Shown piece after piece: positions 24,001 to 31,109 of a DNA stretch of 64,000 nt. The DNA is taken from contig JABBOT010000012.1 of assembly GCA_016165875.1 (NCBI GenBank), forward strand, positions 10,936,136 through 11,000,135, given 5' to 3'. The stretch is from Acanthopleura granulata (lineage: Eukaryota; Mollusca; Polyplacophora; Chitonida; Chitonidae). The notes beneath the pieces are model-generated. The model was not told the origin of the DNA, ran no database searches, and worked only from the letters and a program-made list of their open reading frames with translations. The first letter of the stretch is position 1. Each line of letters begins with the position of its first letter. Both the position numbers and the translations under genes were made by a program.

Positions 24001-24516
24001 TTTCTGTTAATGTGCGATACTGAAAGTCAATAGAATGTGGCTCTGTGAAGTCACTCTGGCTAAGAATGTCAAGAAATGCTGATTTTAGCTAAGGCTACTC
24101 CCATGAAAGCAACTATTTGAAAGGAACTTGTGACTCTGAGGTCGTGTCTAGTAAGTTTCAATTGAAGCTAATTTAATGGAATCCTTTAGATGTTTCCTCA
24201 TTTTTTTCTTGTGCAAAAGATTTTCAAATTTCAAATGTGTGGTGGTTTTCTTTTCTTTCAGTTGTACTTACGTGCAATGGAGAATAATGCTGAGTATCCT
24301 GTGTTCTGGCATAAAAACTTTGCTTTGGTCTGCAAAATGTTGATAAACATGCCCAATACGAACATGGACCGATTGAGTCTAGTGGAAGAAACAATAAGGC
24401 AGTTTCAGATTTACATAGAGGAAACCCCCCATGAAGAGGATCCATCGGTTGAGCATATAAAACCAACCATTGCAGCTTTGCATGATTTTAAAAATCAAAT
24501 GGAAGCTCAAAGCTGA
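2951..24516 (+). CDS. TMEM260: TMEM260 orthologue, protein O-mannosyltransferase (complete, 19 coding exons)
   Basis: Recognised from the order and sequence of its exons. The family (DUF2723-type, GT-C-like multispanning ER enzyme) adds O-linked mannose to IPT domains of plexins, MET and RON in vertebrates. Coding exons: 2951-3030, 6061-6194, 6795-6826, 7691-7842, 8427-8601, 9516-9629, 10579-10758, 11880-11920, 12230-12313, 13334-13451, 13945-14018, 17232-17304, 18826-18956, 20128-20182, 20700-20857, 21744-21923, 23114-23167, 23419-23509, 24262-24516. They sum to 726 codons plus stop; human TMEM260 is about 707. All introns are GT-AG and the phases agree throughout. A first membrane segment (about residues 44-62) precedes the luminal loop with D70 and E73 in GDSGE and HPPGYP at 85-90. 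Several more membrane segments follow to about residue 410, then a soluble C-terminal part. No frameshift or internal stop is seen. Confidence 0.96.
3061..3289 (-). mobile_element. SINE family A, degenerate
   Basis: tRNA-derived SINE on the - strand. The right end holds the tRNA-like head (complement of CTGAGCCATGCAGGCC), and the left end TTTATTTATTTGATTGG is the tail. In TMEM260 intron 1. Confidence 0.8.
3604..3743. repeat. 140-bp palindrome
   Basis: Arms 3604-3644 and 3703-3743, each 41 nt, about 85 % complementary, joined by a 58-nt loop. Both arms begin or end with GTTACATGGCTA. Confidence 0.85.
4168..4218. repeat. Short hairpin
   Basis: Perfect 11-bp inverted repeat CTAAGGGTGGC / GCCACCCTTAG with a 29-nt loop, and weaker complementarity outside it. 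Confidence 0.7.
5729..5946 (-). mobile_element. SINE family A
   Basis: Tail TTATTTATTTGATTGGTG at the left, tRNA-like head at the right (complement of ACTGAGCCACGGAGGCCCC). Near full length, in TMEM260 intron 1. Confidence 0.88.
6061..6194 (+). CDS. TMEM260: TMEM260 exon 2 (first membrane helix, start of catalytic loop)
   Basis: Completes residue 27 and runs to GGDSG at 68-72. Holds the first hydrophobic helix (residues 44-62) and the acidic residue D70 that begins the first luminal loop, where GT-C enzymes usually keep the catalytic Asp. Acceptor TTGACAG, donor GTAAGT. Confidence 0.93.
6795..6826 (+). CDS. TMEM260: TMEM260 exon 3 (32-nt microexon)
   Basis: Only 32 nt, encoding [11 protein letters not shown]. 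It joins the GDSG of exon 2 to the VAHPPGYP of exon 4. Acceptor CTTTTAG, donor GTAAGT. It sits in the middle of the conserved luminal loop, so skipping it should destroy activity and shift the frame. Confidence 0.93.
7691..7842 (+). CDS. TMEM260: TMEM260 exon 4 (HPPGYP motif)
   Basis: Starts [10 protein letters not shown] and runs through a helix ending LMLAVIR. HPPGYP is the family signature in the first luminal loop. Acceptor TTATTTCAG, donor GTAAGA. Confidence 0.95.
7879..7965 (+). repeat. Compound microsatellite
   Basis: (GT)n, then (GCAT)n, then (CGTT)n, then (GTTT)n in sequence, in TMEM260 intron 4. Confidence 0.9.
8427..8601 (+). CDS. TMEM260: TMEM260 exon 5
   Basis: Encodes QTGCWSSG, then the conserved [14 protein letters not shown] segment and a hydrophobic helix. 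Acceptor TTTACAG; donor GTCAGT, a weaker but usable site. Ends in phase 0. Confidence 0.93.
8683..8877. mobile_element. TIR element (CCATCCTTA family), copy 2
   Basis: Inverted ends: GGCCATCCTTAGAAAATTC at the left, and at the right the complement of GGCCAGCATTAAAAATATG. Lies in TMEM260 intron 5. A related single left end occurs at about 46945-46985. Confidence 0.55.
9516..9629 (+). CDS. TMEM260: TMEM260 exon 6
   Basis: Encodes [19 protein letters not shown] and the next membrane helix. GLSLCNQHT is the same in human TMEM260 as far as I recall it. 38 codons, phase 0 at both ends. Confidence 0.95.
9719..9967 (+). mobile_element. SINE family A
   Basis: tRNA-like head with A-box-like GGGGGTTAGCTC and B-box-like GTGAGTTCAAG, conserved CAGCAACCTGCAGATGG body, and tail CAATCAAATAAATAAAT followed by (CAGT)n. 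Confidence 0.88.
10579..10758 (+). CDS. TMEM260: TMEM260 exon 7
   Basis: 60 codons. Contains the helix [20 protein letters not shown] and the luminal segment [20 protein letters not shown], closely matching the vertebrate protein. Acceptor TTTGTAG, donor GTGAGT. Confidence 0.95.
11401..11508 (+). repeat. 36-bp tandem repeat, 3 copies
   Basis: TAGTTATACAAGACAGGTGA followed by GATCGTTTGAGACAGC, repeated three times with few changes. Confidence 0.88.
11880..11920 (+). CDS. TMEM260: TMEM260 exon 8 (41-nt small exon)
   Basis: 41 nt encoding [14 protein letters not shown], phase 0 to phase 2. Similarity to other species is weak here, but acceptor TTTCAG, donor GTATGG and exact phase continuity with both neighbours support it. 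Confidence 0.82.
12230..12313 (+). CDS. TMEM260: TMEM260 exon 9
   Basis: Encodes [20 protein letters not shown] and the rest of a membrane helix ending AWKR. Matches the family region around ILLSQVTNMRTELSF by position. Acceptor TTTTTCAG, donor GTAAGG. Confidence 0.9.
12767..13013 (+). mobile_element. SINE family A, degenerate
   Basis: Head GCCTCCTTGACCAAGTGGTT, body GTGGGAAGGTCTGCCAGCA, decayed tail ACTATTAAACAAATAG. In TMEM260 intron 9. Confidence 0.82.
13334..13451 (+). CDS. TMEM260: TMEM260 exon 10
   Basis: Encodes a helix followed by [26 protein letters not shown] is a strong match to vertebrate TMEM260. Acceptor TCCACCAG, donor GTAAGT. Confidence 0.94.
13945..14018 (+). CDS. TMEM260: TMEM260 exon 11
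   Basis: Encodes [20 protein letters not shown], matching the vertebrate VERFWMQS segment and the helix after it. Acceptor TTGCTAG, donor GTAAAA. Phase 0 to 2. Confidence 0.93.
14690..15765 (+). repeat. Degenerate tandem repeat, 165-185-bp unit
   Basis: The block AAATGACATGRTGAAT with nearby GGATSTAAAGAGTACTGAGC recurs at about 14726, 14910, 15074 and 15582. The last interval is enlarged by a SINE insertion. Lies in the 3.2 kb TMEM260 intron 11. Confidence 0.65.
15121..15442 (-). mobile_element. SINE family B
   Basis: Shares CAAAGTGCTGCC, GTTTCCTTGCTCTA and GGCTTGAACCTGGATCTCCTG with the element at 30752-31108. The tRNA-like head (complement) is at the right end and appears truncated. Confidence 0.75.
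16787..16954. repeat. 168-bp foldback
   Basis: TTAAACATCCATATCCAATG at the left pairs with the complement of the GGATTTGGATGTTTAA end. GCCATGGCC and GTTATT also recur inverted inside. Confidence 0.7.
17232..17304 (+). CDS. TMEM260: TMEM260 exon 12
   Basis: Encodes [20 protein letters not shown] and the end of what looks like the last membrane helix. Weakly conserved, but phases match and acceptor TTTTTCTGCAG is strong. It follows a 3.2 kb intron filled with repeats. Confidence 0.85.
17693..17902 (+). repeat. 42-bp tandem repeat, 5 perfect copies
   Basis: Unit CAGTTACCTTGTGTGTATAA plus 22 more bases, five identical copies end to end. Being 42 bp it is open in more than one frame ([14 protein letters not shown] in one), which explains the ORFs seen here. 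Intronic in TMEM260. Confidence 0.97.
18826..18956 (+). CDS. TMEM260: TMEM260 exon 13
   Basis: Begins the soluble C-terminal half. Encodes [20 protein letters not shown] and then [19 protein letters not shown], aligning with vertebrate CDQRTNYVIDKFAK and MPHDAIILLRGDL. Confidence 0.95.
19030..19296 (-). mobile_element. SINE family A
   Basis: Left end (TTTA)n then GATTGG; right end complement of AATTGAGCCATGGAGGC. Lies just after TMEM260 exon 13. Confidence 0.88.
19880..20048 (+). mobile_element. SINE family A, 5'-truncated
   Basis: Body GCTGGCTTCCTCTTCGGCCA to tail AAACACCAATCAAAA. It ends about 80 bp before the acceptor of TMEM260 exon 14. Confidence 0.85.
20128..20182 (+). CDS. TMEM260: TMEM260 exon 14
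   Basis: 55 nt encoding [18 protein letters not shown], aligning with vertebrate MHYCEGLRPDISLVDQE. Acceptor TTTCCAG, donor GTAAGA. Confidence 0.94.
20700..20857 (+). CDS. TMEM260: TMEM260 exon 15
   Basis: Encodes [20 protein letters not shown] and continues through [11 protein letters not shown] to NYDR. Positionally matches MTYEWYLPKMAKH and NFPGNRW in vertebrates. Noticeably richer in G+C than the flanking introns. Confidence 0.93.
21538..21692 (+). mobile_element. SINE family A, 5'-truncated
   Basis: Body ACTTGGGAAGGTCCTCCAGC to tail ATGAAATAAATAAATAAATT. Ends about 50 bp before TMEM260 exon 16. Confidence 0.85.
21744..21923 (+). CDS. TMEM260: TMEM260 exon 16
   Basis: 60 codons with [16 protein letters not shown], aligning with vertebrate W-KNYSLWPWGSCDKLV. 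Starts right after a 5'-truncated SINE in the intron. Donor GTCAGT. Confidence 0.93.
22005..22150 (+). repeat. Degenerate short tandem repeat
   Basis: About eight variants of an 18-22-bp unit of the form GTTGACTGAATGGTTTTG. Confidence 0.7.
22455..22945. mobile_element. Foldback element, copy 1 (in TMEM260 intron 16)
   Basis: Two arms of about 200-230 nt are inverted copies of each other, for example GTTGTGGTGAATGGAAAGAG against the complement of CTTTTCACTCACCACAAC, and AATCAAATGTTTTGAGTGTA against its partner near 22835-22860. Same family as 25224-25716. Confidence 0.75.
23114..23167 (+). CDS. TMEM260: TMEM260 exon 17
   Basis: 54 nt encoding [18 protein letters not shown], matching vertebrate FDPSSWESVANEEMWQAR. 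Acceptor TTTCAG, donor GTGAGT. Confidence 0.95.
23419..23509 (+). CDS. TMEM260: TMEM260 exon 18
   Basis: Encodes [20 protein letters not shown] and ends FFLQAYK. This begins the helical, TPR-like C-terminal region. Acceptor TTGCAG, donor GTAAGT. Confidence 0.93.
24262..24516 (+). CDS. TMEM260: TMEM260 exon 19 (last coding exon)
   Basis: Encodes [20 protein letters not shown] and continues to MEAQS, with TGA at 24514-24516. [14 protein letters not shown] aligns with vertebrate PVNWHKNYAIACERM. No endoplasmic reticulum retention tail is obvious. Confidence 0.95.
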   Translation: MYLRAMENNAEYPVFWHKNFALVCKMLINMPNTNMDRLSLVEETIRQFQIYIEETPHEEDPSVEHIKPTIAALHDFKNQMEAQS

Positions 24517-24770
24517 AATCATAAATCACAAGAAATGAAAGCATCTAATGGCATGATAGAAACCTGTGAAAATCCGAAGAAACTTGGTGCTTTCTGGTAT
24601 TGAAGTGGAAATTAGATTTGCCATGAAGATGGCTGGAAAATGTTTCTTATATCCATCAGTCCAATTTTGGTCGTTAAACTTAATGTCTGTAGAAAACCAT
24701 TAATAATGCTTAGCGTATGTATGCAGCATGTTTTTTCCCCCTTATCTGTGAAAGGAATATTAAATGCAAT
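24517..24770 (+). other. TMEM260: Probable TMEM260 3'UTR
   Basis: Follows the stop codon. An ATTAAA at 24759-24764 could be a poly(A) signal. No AATAAA is nearby, so the true end is uncertain. Confidence 0.3.
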
Positions 24771-25223
24771 ATGTTGGTCAATTTTGTTATGGTACATGTA
24801 GCAATAACAACCATTTTGCTTGTTCTTTAAGGGTTTTTTTTTCTACATTTTGAAAGGATTTACACTCGTTGTTAGATGCTTTTCTGATGAAGTTATTCAC
24901 ATCTTGATATTTCACATTTTGTTTTTTTAAAGTTAGCTTCAATCGAAAAGAGGTTATATCACCTCCGTATAAACCCATAATGCATCACAGATGCAGGCAA
25001 TGATATCTTCATTTTGAACTTTTTGGGGTCTGGTTTTATTGCTACACATGAGCATTCTCTTGTGCGTCTATTTTGAACAAATGGTTGAATGATGTTTTAT
25101 GCCACATTGACGATATCTCAGCCATGACATGGCGATTTGAACAAATAATTTAACATGACCTTGTCCATCAAGTGTTGGACATGATTGTGTCATGGGGATC
25201 CTATCCTGCCTAAAGTTATACAG

Positions 25224-25716
25224 GTTTAAAGTGAAAGACCACACAAAAATGAAGTTGTAGTGAGTGAAAAGATCATTAAAACTGTATAGGAAAAGGCCAA
25301 CACTAACTTATTTATCAGCAATTTAAATGTAGTCAAATATTTTGATTGTATGGTAGAGCTTGTGCGCCGTATTGATAATGTGGTTCACCAGTGACATCAT
25401 TCGTACTTTTCTGTGGCCCTAAAGCAGAAATGTGTGTGTAATTTTAATACAGGCAAACATTACAGGACTGTGGCTCAAAACAACTTTATTCACAGCTGAA
25501 CATGAAGGTGTACAAAAAGTTTTGTAACGTCACTGCCTGGTGAACCACATTATCAATATTGTCCATAAAATCTGCCATTCCATCAAAACATTTCACTGCA
25601 TTTAATTTTGTGAAAAAAAAAATCCTGAAAAAATTCACTGAAGGTATTTTCTGATAGTTTTTAATGGACCTGTTACTCACCGTAACTTCTTTTTTGTGTG
25701 ATCTTCCACTTTAAAC
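25224..25716. mobile_element. Foldback element, copy 2
   Basis: Ends are inverted: GTTTAAAGTGAAAGACCACA at the left, complement of GTTTAAAGTGGAAGATCACA at the right. The arms extend through GGTTCACCAGTGACATCA and its inverted partner. Full-length relative of the 22455 element. Confidence 0.8.
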
Positions 25717-26282
25717 TGTGTAATCTATTGTTCATTCTTCCCTTAACTTTGCAATGACATTATATGGATGACCTGGTAACGTGGTACTCCAGTATTACTG
25801 GTCAGCTATGGTCAAATCAGCCAATACCAGAGTGGCCTTAGCGTGGAAAATGATATCCCATTACAGTTCTTCTGTTCTCATTGTAAACACATCTTCAGTT
25901 TGAAAATGACATGTAACTCATCCAGGTCTAATACAATCCTCTCCAGGAATGAATTACACAAGTAGTAAGAGGCCTAATAGCATGAATTTTCCAATATAGG
26001 AAAGTTAATGGATTGGCTTCATCTGCACTCCTTCCATGATGGAGTCTTCAAGTAATTGGTTTGTGTGCCTTGCTAAGGTCTACAATCATAGGTATTCAAG
26101 GTAGACAAGCCAGATTATCTGATAGCCTGCCTTCATCTCATTAATGATCACCAGTCCATCTTTTGTCTCCCTTAGTGGCTATCACACCTTGAGCTTGCAC
26201 AGCTGGGAAGTTACTTGATGGAAATGTCTTCAAACTACACGTAATTTACTGTGCATGTTGTTAGATGTACATGTAGATTGCT

Positions 26283-26372
26283 TCAGATACAACTTCCCCA
26301 GGCTCTGGCCCCCCATCGTATGTGTGAAATATTCTTGAATGCAGCATAAAACACCAATAAAATAATAAATTT
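26283..26372 (+). mobile_element. SINE family A, 3' fragment
   Basis: Only the last third: GTGAAATATTCTTGAATGCA to AACACCAATAAAATAATAAA. Confidence 0.75.
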
Positions 26373-29300
26373 TGGTAACAATACATTGTTTCTGAATCAA
26401 ACAATAGTGCAGAAGCTATAGATTGAGTGTCATCATTATATATCTTGATTCGAGCATAGCAAATGATATTACATGTATTTCTAACACAGCAGAATAGATG
26501 TCTCACCTGGTATGTTGTTGATATTGAGATGTTTTTATGTGTACTAATTTGTTTATTAATTTTGCTCTTTCTTTATTGTATTGATCATACATGTGTTCAC
26601 TTATTTCTCAAGTTTATATTTGCAAGGAATTAACATTTTTCATACATTTATGATGTGTTGGCACTCAAAGCTACCAGTCTGATTTTCTTTAAACCCTTAC
26701 ATATTTTACATTTCTAAAATTTTATGCATGAATGATAGAATGCATTGAAGATTTATGGTTTATTTCTACTTTATATGGCAGCATTCCAGCTATTGTGAAG
26801 AGGACATGTTTAAACCGCTAGGTAGTATTTTATTGGCATGCTGCTCATTGTGTATGCAGAACTCACAGTGAGTGAGATAATATGAACACTTTTTTGTGAA
26901 CCCTTCAGTTTGTTCAGATATCTCATAAATAATTATATTAAAAGAAACAGACCACTCAATTAAAGGAATCCTGGTTATTATCAACAGTAAAGCCAACACC
27001 TAGCTAAATCTCTGAAATATTCTCACCCGGTAGGACCGATAAGTTTTCCATCGAATTGAGTGGGACAGAATATGTGAATTGTAATGTGGATTTTATGGAC
27101 AAGATTGACAGTGACTTGAAAGTGGAACCCTGTTACACCCATTGTTTCTACTGTATAAATTCACCTGTACCAAACAGTGTTGATGTTATAAAGCTCATCA
27201 GATGATTCAGATATTTGAGTACTATATCTTTTCTTGAAGAATTAAAAAAGAAACATACTCTCCTGTTCAAAGCTCTTTACCTTTTGCCCATATAACTTGC
27301 TTCATTCATTTTTTTGCCTTTAGAATGCACAATGTCCAGAGTTCATCTTGTTGCATTGCTTATGCTGTGGAACTACCATCTGGTTTGTGGAGCTTGGTGA
27401 AAACTGACTTGCATTCCTTTCTGAAGCACAATAGAATTACTGTAACTGATATAACACCAATGTGGCATGGATGTGACAGCATGAAGTATCAGGTGGAAGA
27501 CCATTAAAGGAGAACCAGTCATGAGTCCACATGCTGTAACCGCCAATCACATCCGCATTTGGCAGAACATTGGTTATCCTGTTACACAGTGTGGGCTCAG
27601 TGTGGTGCACTATCGAACTGCAGTATATGTGTGTTCTGTTGGAAATGTCACAATAAAAAGGCGTTAAGTGATGTTACAGCCAAATGATCTTGTTGCTATT
27701 TGTGAGCCATCCAGCTCCATTTAGTGAGAGTTTATATGTAGGCCTATATTTATGTGTTATACAGGCGATGCCTGTATATATTTAGATATGTATACATATA
27801 CATTCACATGTTTATAAATTTACATTTACATATGTATATACATACATGTATTTATGTATCAGTATTTATGTTCAATTTTTCATATGAGTCATGTTCATGT
27901 ACGTTCAGCAGAAAGCAGCTCTGGATGTTTGGATCTGAGAGAAACAATTATTTTTAAATACGCAATATCTATGACATTAGTGAAAAAATTCATGTCATCT
28001 TACACTTAGGCCCCTCATCAAGCAGAATGGCCCAACATGGGATGTCAAAAATTTCACTCACCAAACAATAGGCTGCCAAACATTATTTCTCTGAATTAAA
28101 GTTCATTGCATGTTTTTAGTCTAGGCTACGTGAGGCTTTTCGGCCTCATCTTCGACCAAAGGAATCTTGCCCAGATTTATGATGGTGCGATTGTTTGGTG
28201 TTCCATTAAAATAGATGTGCATTGTAGTAATGTAATAAGGATACTAAACCAAAAGATCAATAAGTTCATTTGTTCATAACAATATTGATGAGATATTCCT
28301 GTTGTGGTAAAGATAAATAGATTTATGCTTTATCTTCTGTTGGCAAGATTACCCGTAATCTCAAAATTAATAGTTGTGTTTATATATGATGTGTTTCCAT
28401 TACTTCCATTACTTCCAAAAATGTCCCAATGATAACATGATATAGAACTCTTCATTTTGCTTTATTTTTTTTTATACATTTTTGCTTTTACTGTTATCGT
28501 TTTCTAGTTTTGCTTATATCAGTACTTATTCGGTTGTTTTAAACTTAGCTTAACAATGTTGGTATATTCCATTATGGAGCAGAATTCCAGTGATGTTCTG
28601 ATGGTCTCAGATATGTATATATATATATATATAAGGGTGACGAAAACTTTTAACATTTCTGTAGCTCGCCATGACAATGTAAAGCAAGGTACATGTATTT
28701 CCACAGAGATGCTGAAATGTAGTACAGAAGTGGGAATAGTTTGGAAAAAAACACATGCAGTGTAATATCTTAATATTCATGTTCTGTTAATTCTTTACAC
28801 TTAAGTACGATTTTTGCCAGTTTAGTACAGCAGGGTTTTTGTGGAAAAGTTGTATGAAAAAGGCGACAATGGCATTGAGAACATTGATGTTAAGGATTTG
28901 CGTGTCTGTGTAGATATACTTAAAGTGATCGGTCACGTTTCCTTCAAGTAAAATACATATGAGTAAAGTGGAAGACACCAACAAAATAAATAAATAAATA
29001 AATAACCTGACCTTTATGTACCATTAGATTGGCCAAGAGAAACAATCAAATATCAAAATTGCAACCTAGCACACTAAATAGAGCTACTAACCTATTACTG
29101 ATTAATCAGTGACAATTCCAAGTTCCCTTGTTAAATACTTGTACTGTCAAATAATTCTTCATGTTGAACTGTTGCCTGCTACTGTCTTGCAGACTTGCAT
29201 AATTAAAAATCCAGGTTATTGATTGAACTGAATTCCTGATGAGATTTCCTTACAGTTCTTTTTTATTATGTGACTTTGTTAACCATTTACACCTGTCTTA

Positions 29301-29639
29301 ATTGTCTTAAGTACTTATGTTGTCACTGTTGTCATTGTTTGACACCTGTAATATTTGTTTGTACAGCTCGTCATCTCGCTTTACTTTCACAAGTCCCAAT
29401 GCTGTTTACAAGCTTTTACACATGGCATAAGAATTCTCATTTTAAACTTACACTGTTTTTTGTGAAATTAGTTTTTGTTTGCTCAACTTGAAAGAATCTT
29501 TTTCATCATATCAGATTAATAAAAGATTCAATGTAGCAATGCAGTTTTCCCTTCGTCATTTAGACACTTTAATGGCAGAGAGGTTTTAATACTCTGACTC
29601 CTTACCAGTAGGTGAGATATGGACAGTCATACATCCGGT

Positions 29640-30748
29640 GTGAGAACTTTACTCTCACTCATGTTTACATGAGGTGTGGTCAGCCTCACTATGGTGGTTG
29701 AGGGAGAGAACTTCACTCTCAGTCATGTTTACACGGGGTGTGACAGCCCCACAATGGTGCTGTAATGAGAGAACTTTACTCTCAGTCATGTTTACACGGG
29801 GTGTGACAGCCCCACTATGGTGGTCTAAGGAGAGAACTTTACTCTCAGTTGTGTTTAAAGAAGGTGTGGACAATCCCACTTTGCTGGTCCAGAGGGAGAA
29901 CTTCAATCTCAGTCATGTTTACACCAGGTGTGAACAGCCCCACTGTGGTGGTCCAATGTGAGAACTTTACTCTCAGTTGTATTTAAAGAAGGTGTGGACA
30001 ATCCCACTTTGCTGGTCCAGAGGGAGAACTTCAATCTCAGTCATGTTTACACGAGGTGTGAACAGCCCCACTGTGGTGGTCCAATGTGAGAACTTTACTC
30101 TCAGTTGTGTTTAAAGAAGGTGTGGACAATCCCACTTTGCTGGTCCAGAGGGAGAACTTCAATCTCAGTCATGTTTACACGAAGTGTGAACCGCCCCACT
30201 ATGGTGGTCCAATGTGAGAACTGTACTCTCAGCCTTGTTTACATGGATAACCCCTCTGTGGGGGTCCAGTGAGAGAGCCTTACTCTCAGCTATGTTTACA
30301 CAAGGTGTGGACAACCCCACGTTGCTGGCCCAGGGGAAGAACTTCACTCCCAGTCATATTTACACGAGGTGTGACAGCCCCTCTATGGTGGCCCAGAGGG
30401 AGAACTGTACTCTCAGCCAAGCGTACAGGAGGTGTGGACAGCCACAGTGTGGTGGTTCAGTGAGAGAACTTCGCTCTCAGTCATGTTTACACGAAGCATG
30501 GACAACCCCACTGTGGTTGTCCAATGGGAGAACTTTACTCCCAGTCATGTTCACACAAAGTATTGACAACCCCACTGTAGTGGTCCAGTGAGAGAACCTT
30601 ACTCTCAGTCATGTTTACAGGAAGTGTGGACAACCCCTCTGTGGTGGTCTAATGGGAGAAATTTACTCTCTGCCATGTTTACACGAGGTATGGACAGCCC
30701 CACTGTGGTGGTCCAGACGGAGAACTCTCAGCCATGTTTTCATGAGGC
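29640..30748 (+). repeat. 63/64-bp minisatellite with higher-order structure
   Basis: About 17 units of 63-64 bp, of the form GAGAACTTTACTCTCAGTCA, TGTTTACACGAGGTGTGGAC, AGCCCCACTGTGGTGGTCCA. Between about 29890 and 30210 two unit types alternate as a 128-bp dimer. Unit length near a multiple of three gives spurious ORFs on both strands. Confidence 0.95.
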
Positions 30749-30751
30749 TTT

Positions 30752-31108
30752 GATCGCCTTACTTGTATGTATGTATGGGTTTTACGTCATACTCATTTTT
30801 TTGGGATACATCATCATATGACGATAAGGAGTCGTTGTATTGTTTTTTAATATGCTTTGTCTCCCATGTGGCAAGGCGAGTCCATGCCGTCAAAGTGCTG
30901 CCGGCAAAGGAACATCATGCCAAATACATCATTACACTGACACCGGGCCGTTCAGTCCTGTTTCCTTGCTCTAGCCTCTCAGTACTGAGTGCCAAGAAAG
31001 GCAGCAACAAGTACCACTTTTAAAGTCTTTGGTATGACTCGTCAAGGGATTGATCCCGTATCTCCCGACGTCGAGGCAGACCCTCAATCCACCAGGCCAC
31101 CAAGGCGA
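30752..31108 (-). mobile_element. SINE family B, near full length
   Basis: Read on the - strand it starts CGCCTTGGTGGCCTGGTGGA (A-box-like) with GGGATCAATCCC (B-box-like), then a body shared with 15121-15442 and 37968-38085. It abuts the end of the minisatellite. Confidence 0.85.
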
Positions 31109-31109
31109 T

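Larger units (their letters stand above)
24771..29635. other. Intergenic, no gene seen
   Basis: Besides the foldback at 25224-25716, the SINE fragment at 26283 and a (TA)n run at 28612-28633, no coding similarity was found. ORFs here are short and without splice context. Confidence 0.6.

Noticed and set aside
29655..30821. ORFs on both strands in the minisatellite
   Set aside because: Unit length of about 63 bp keeps frames open by arithmetic; the protein is simple repetition.
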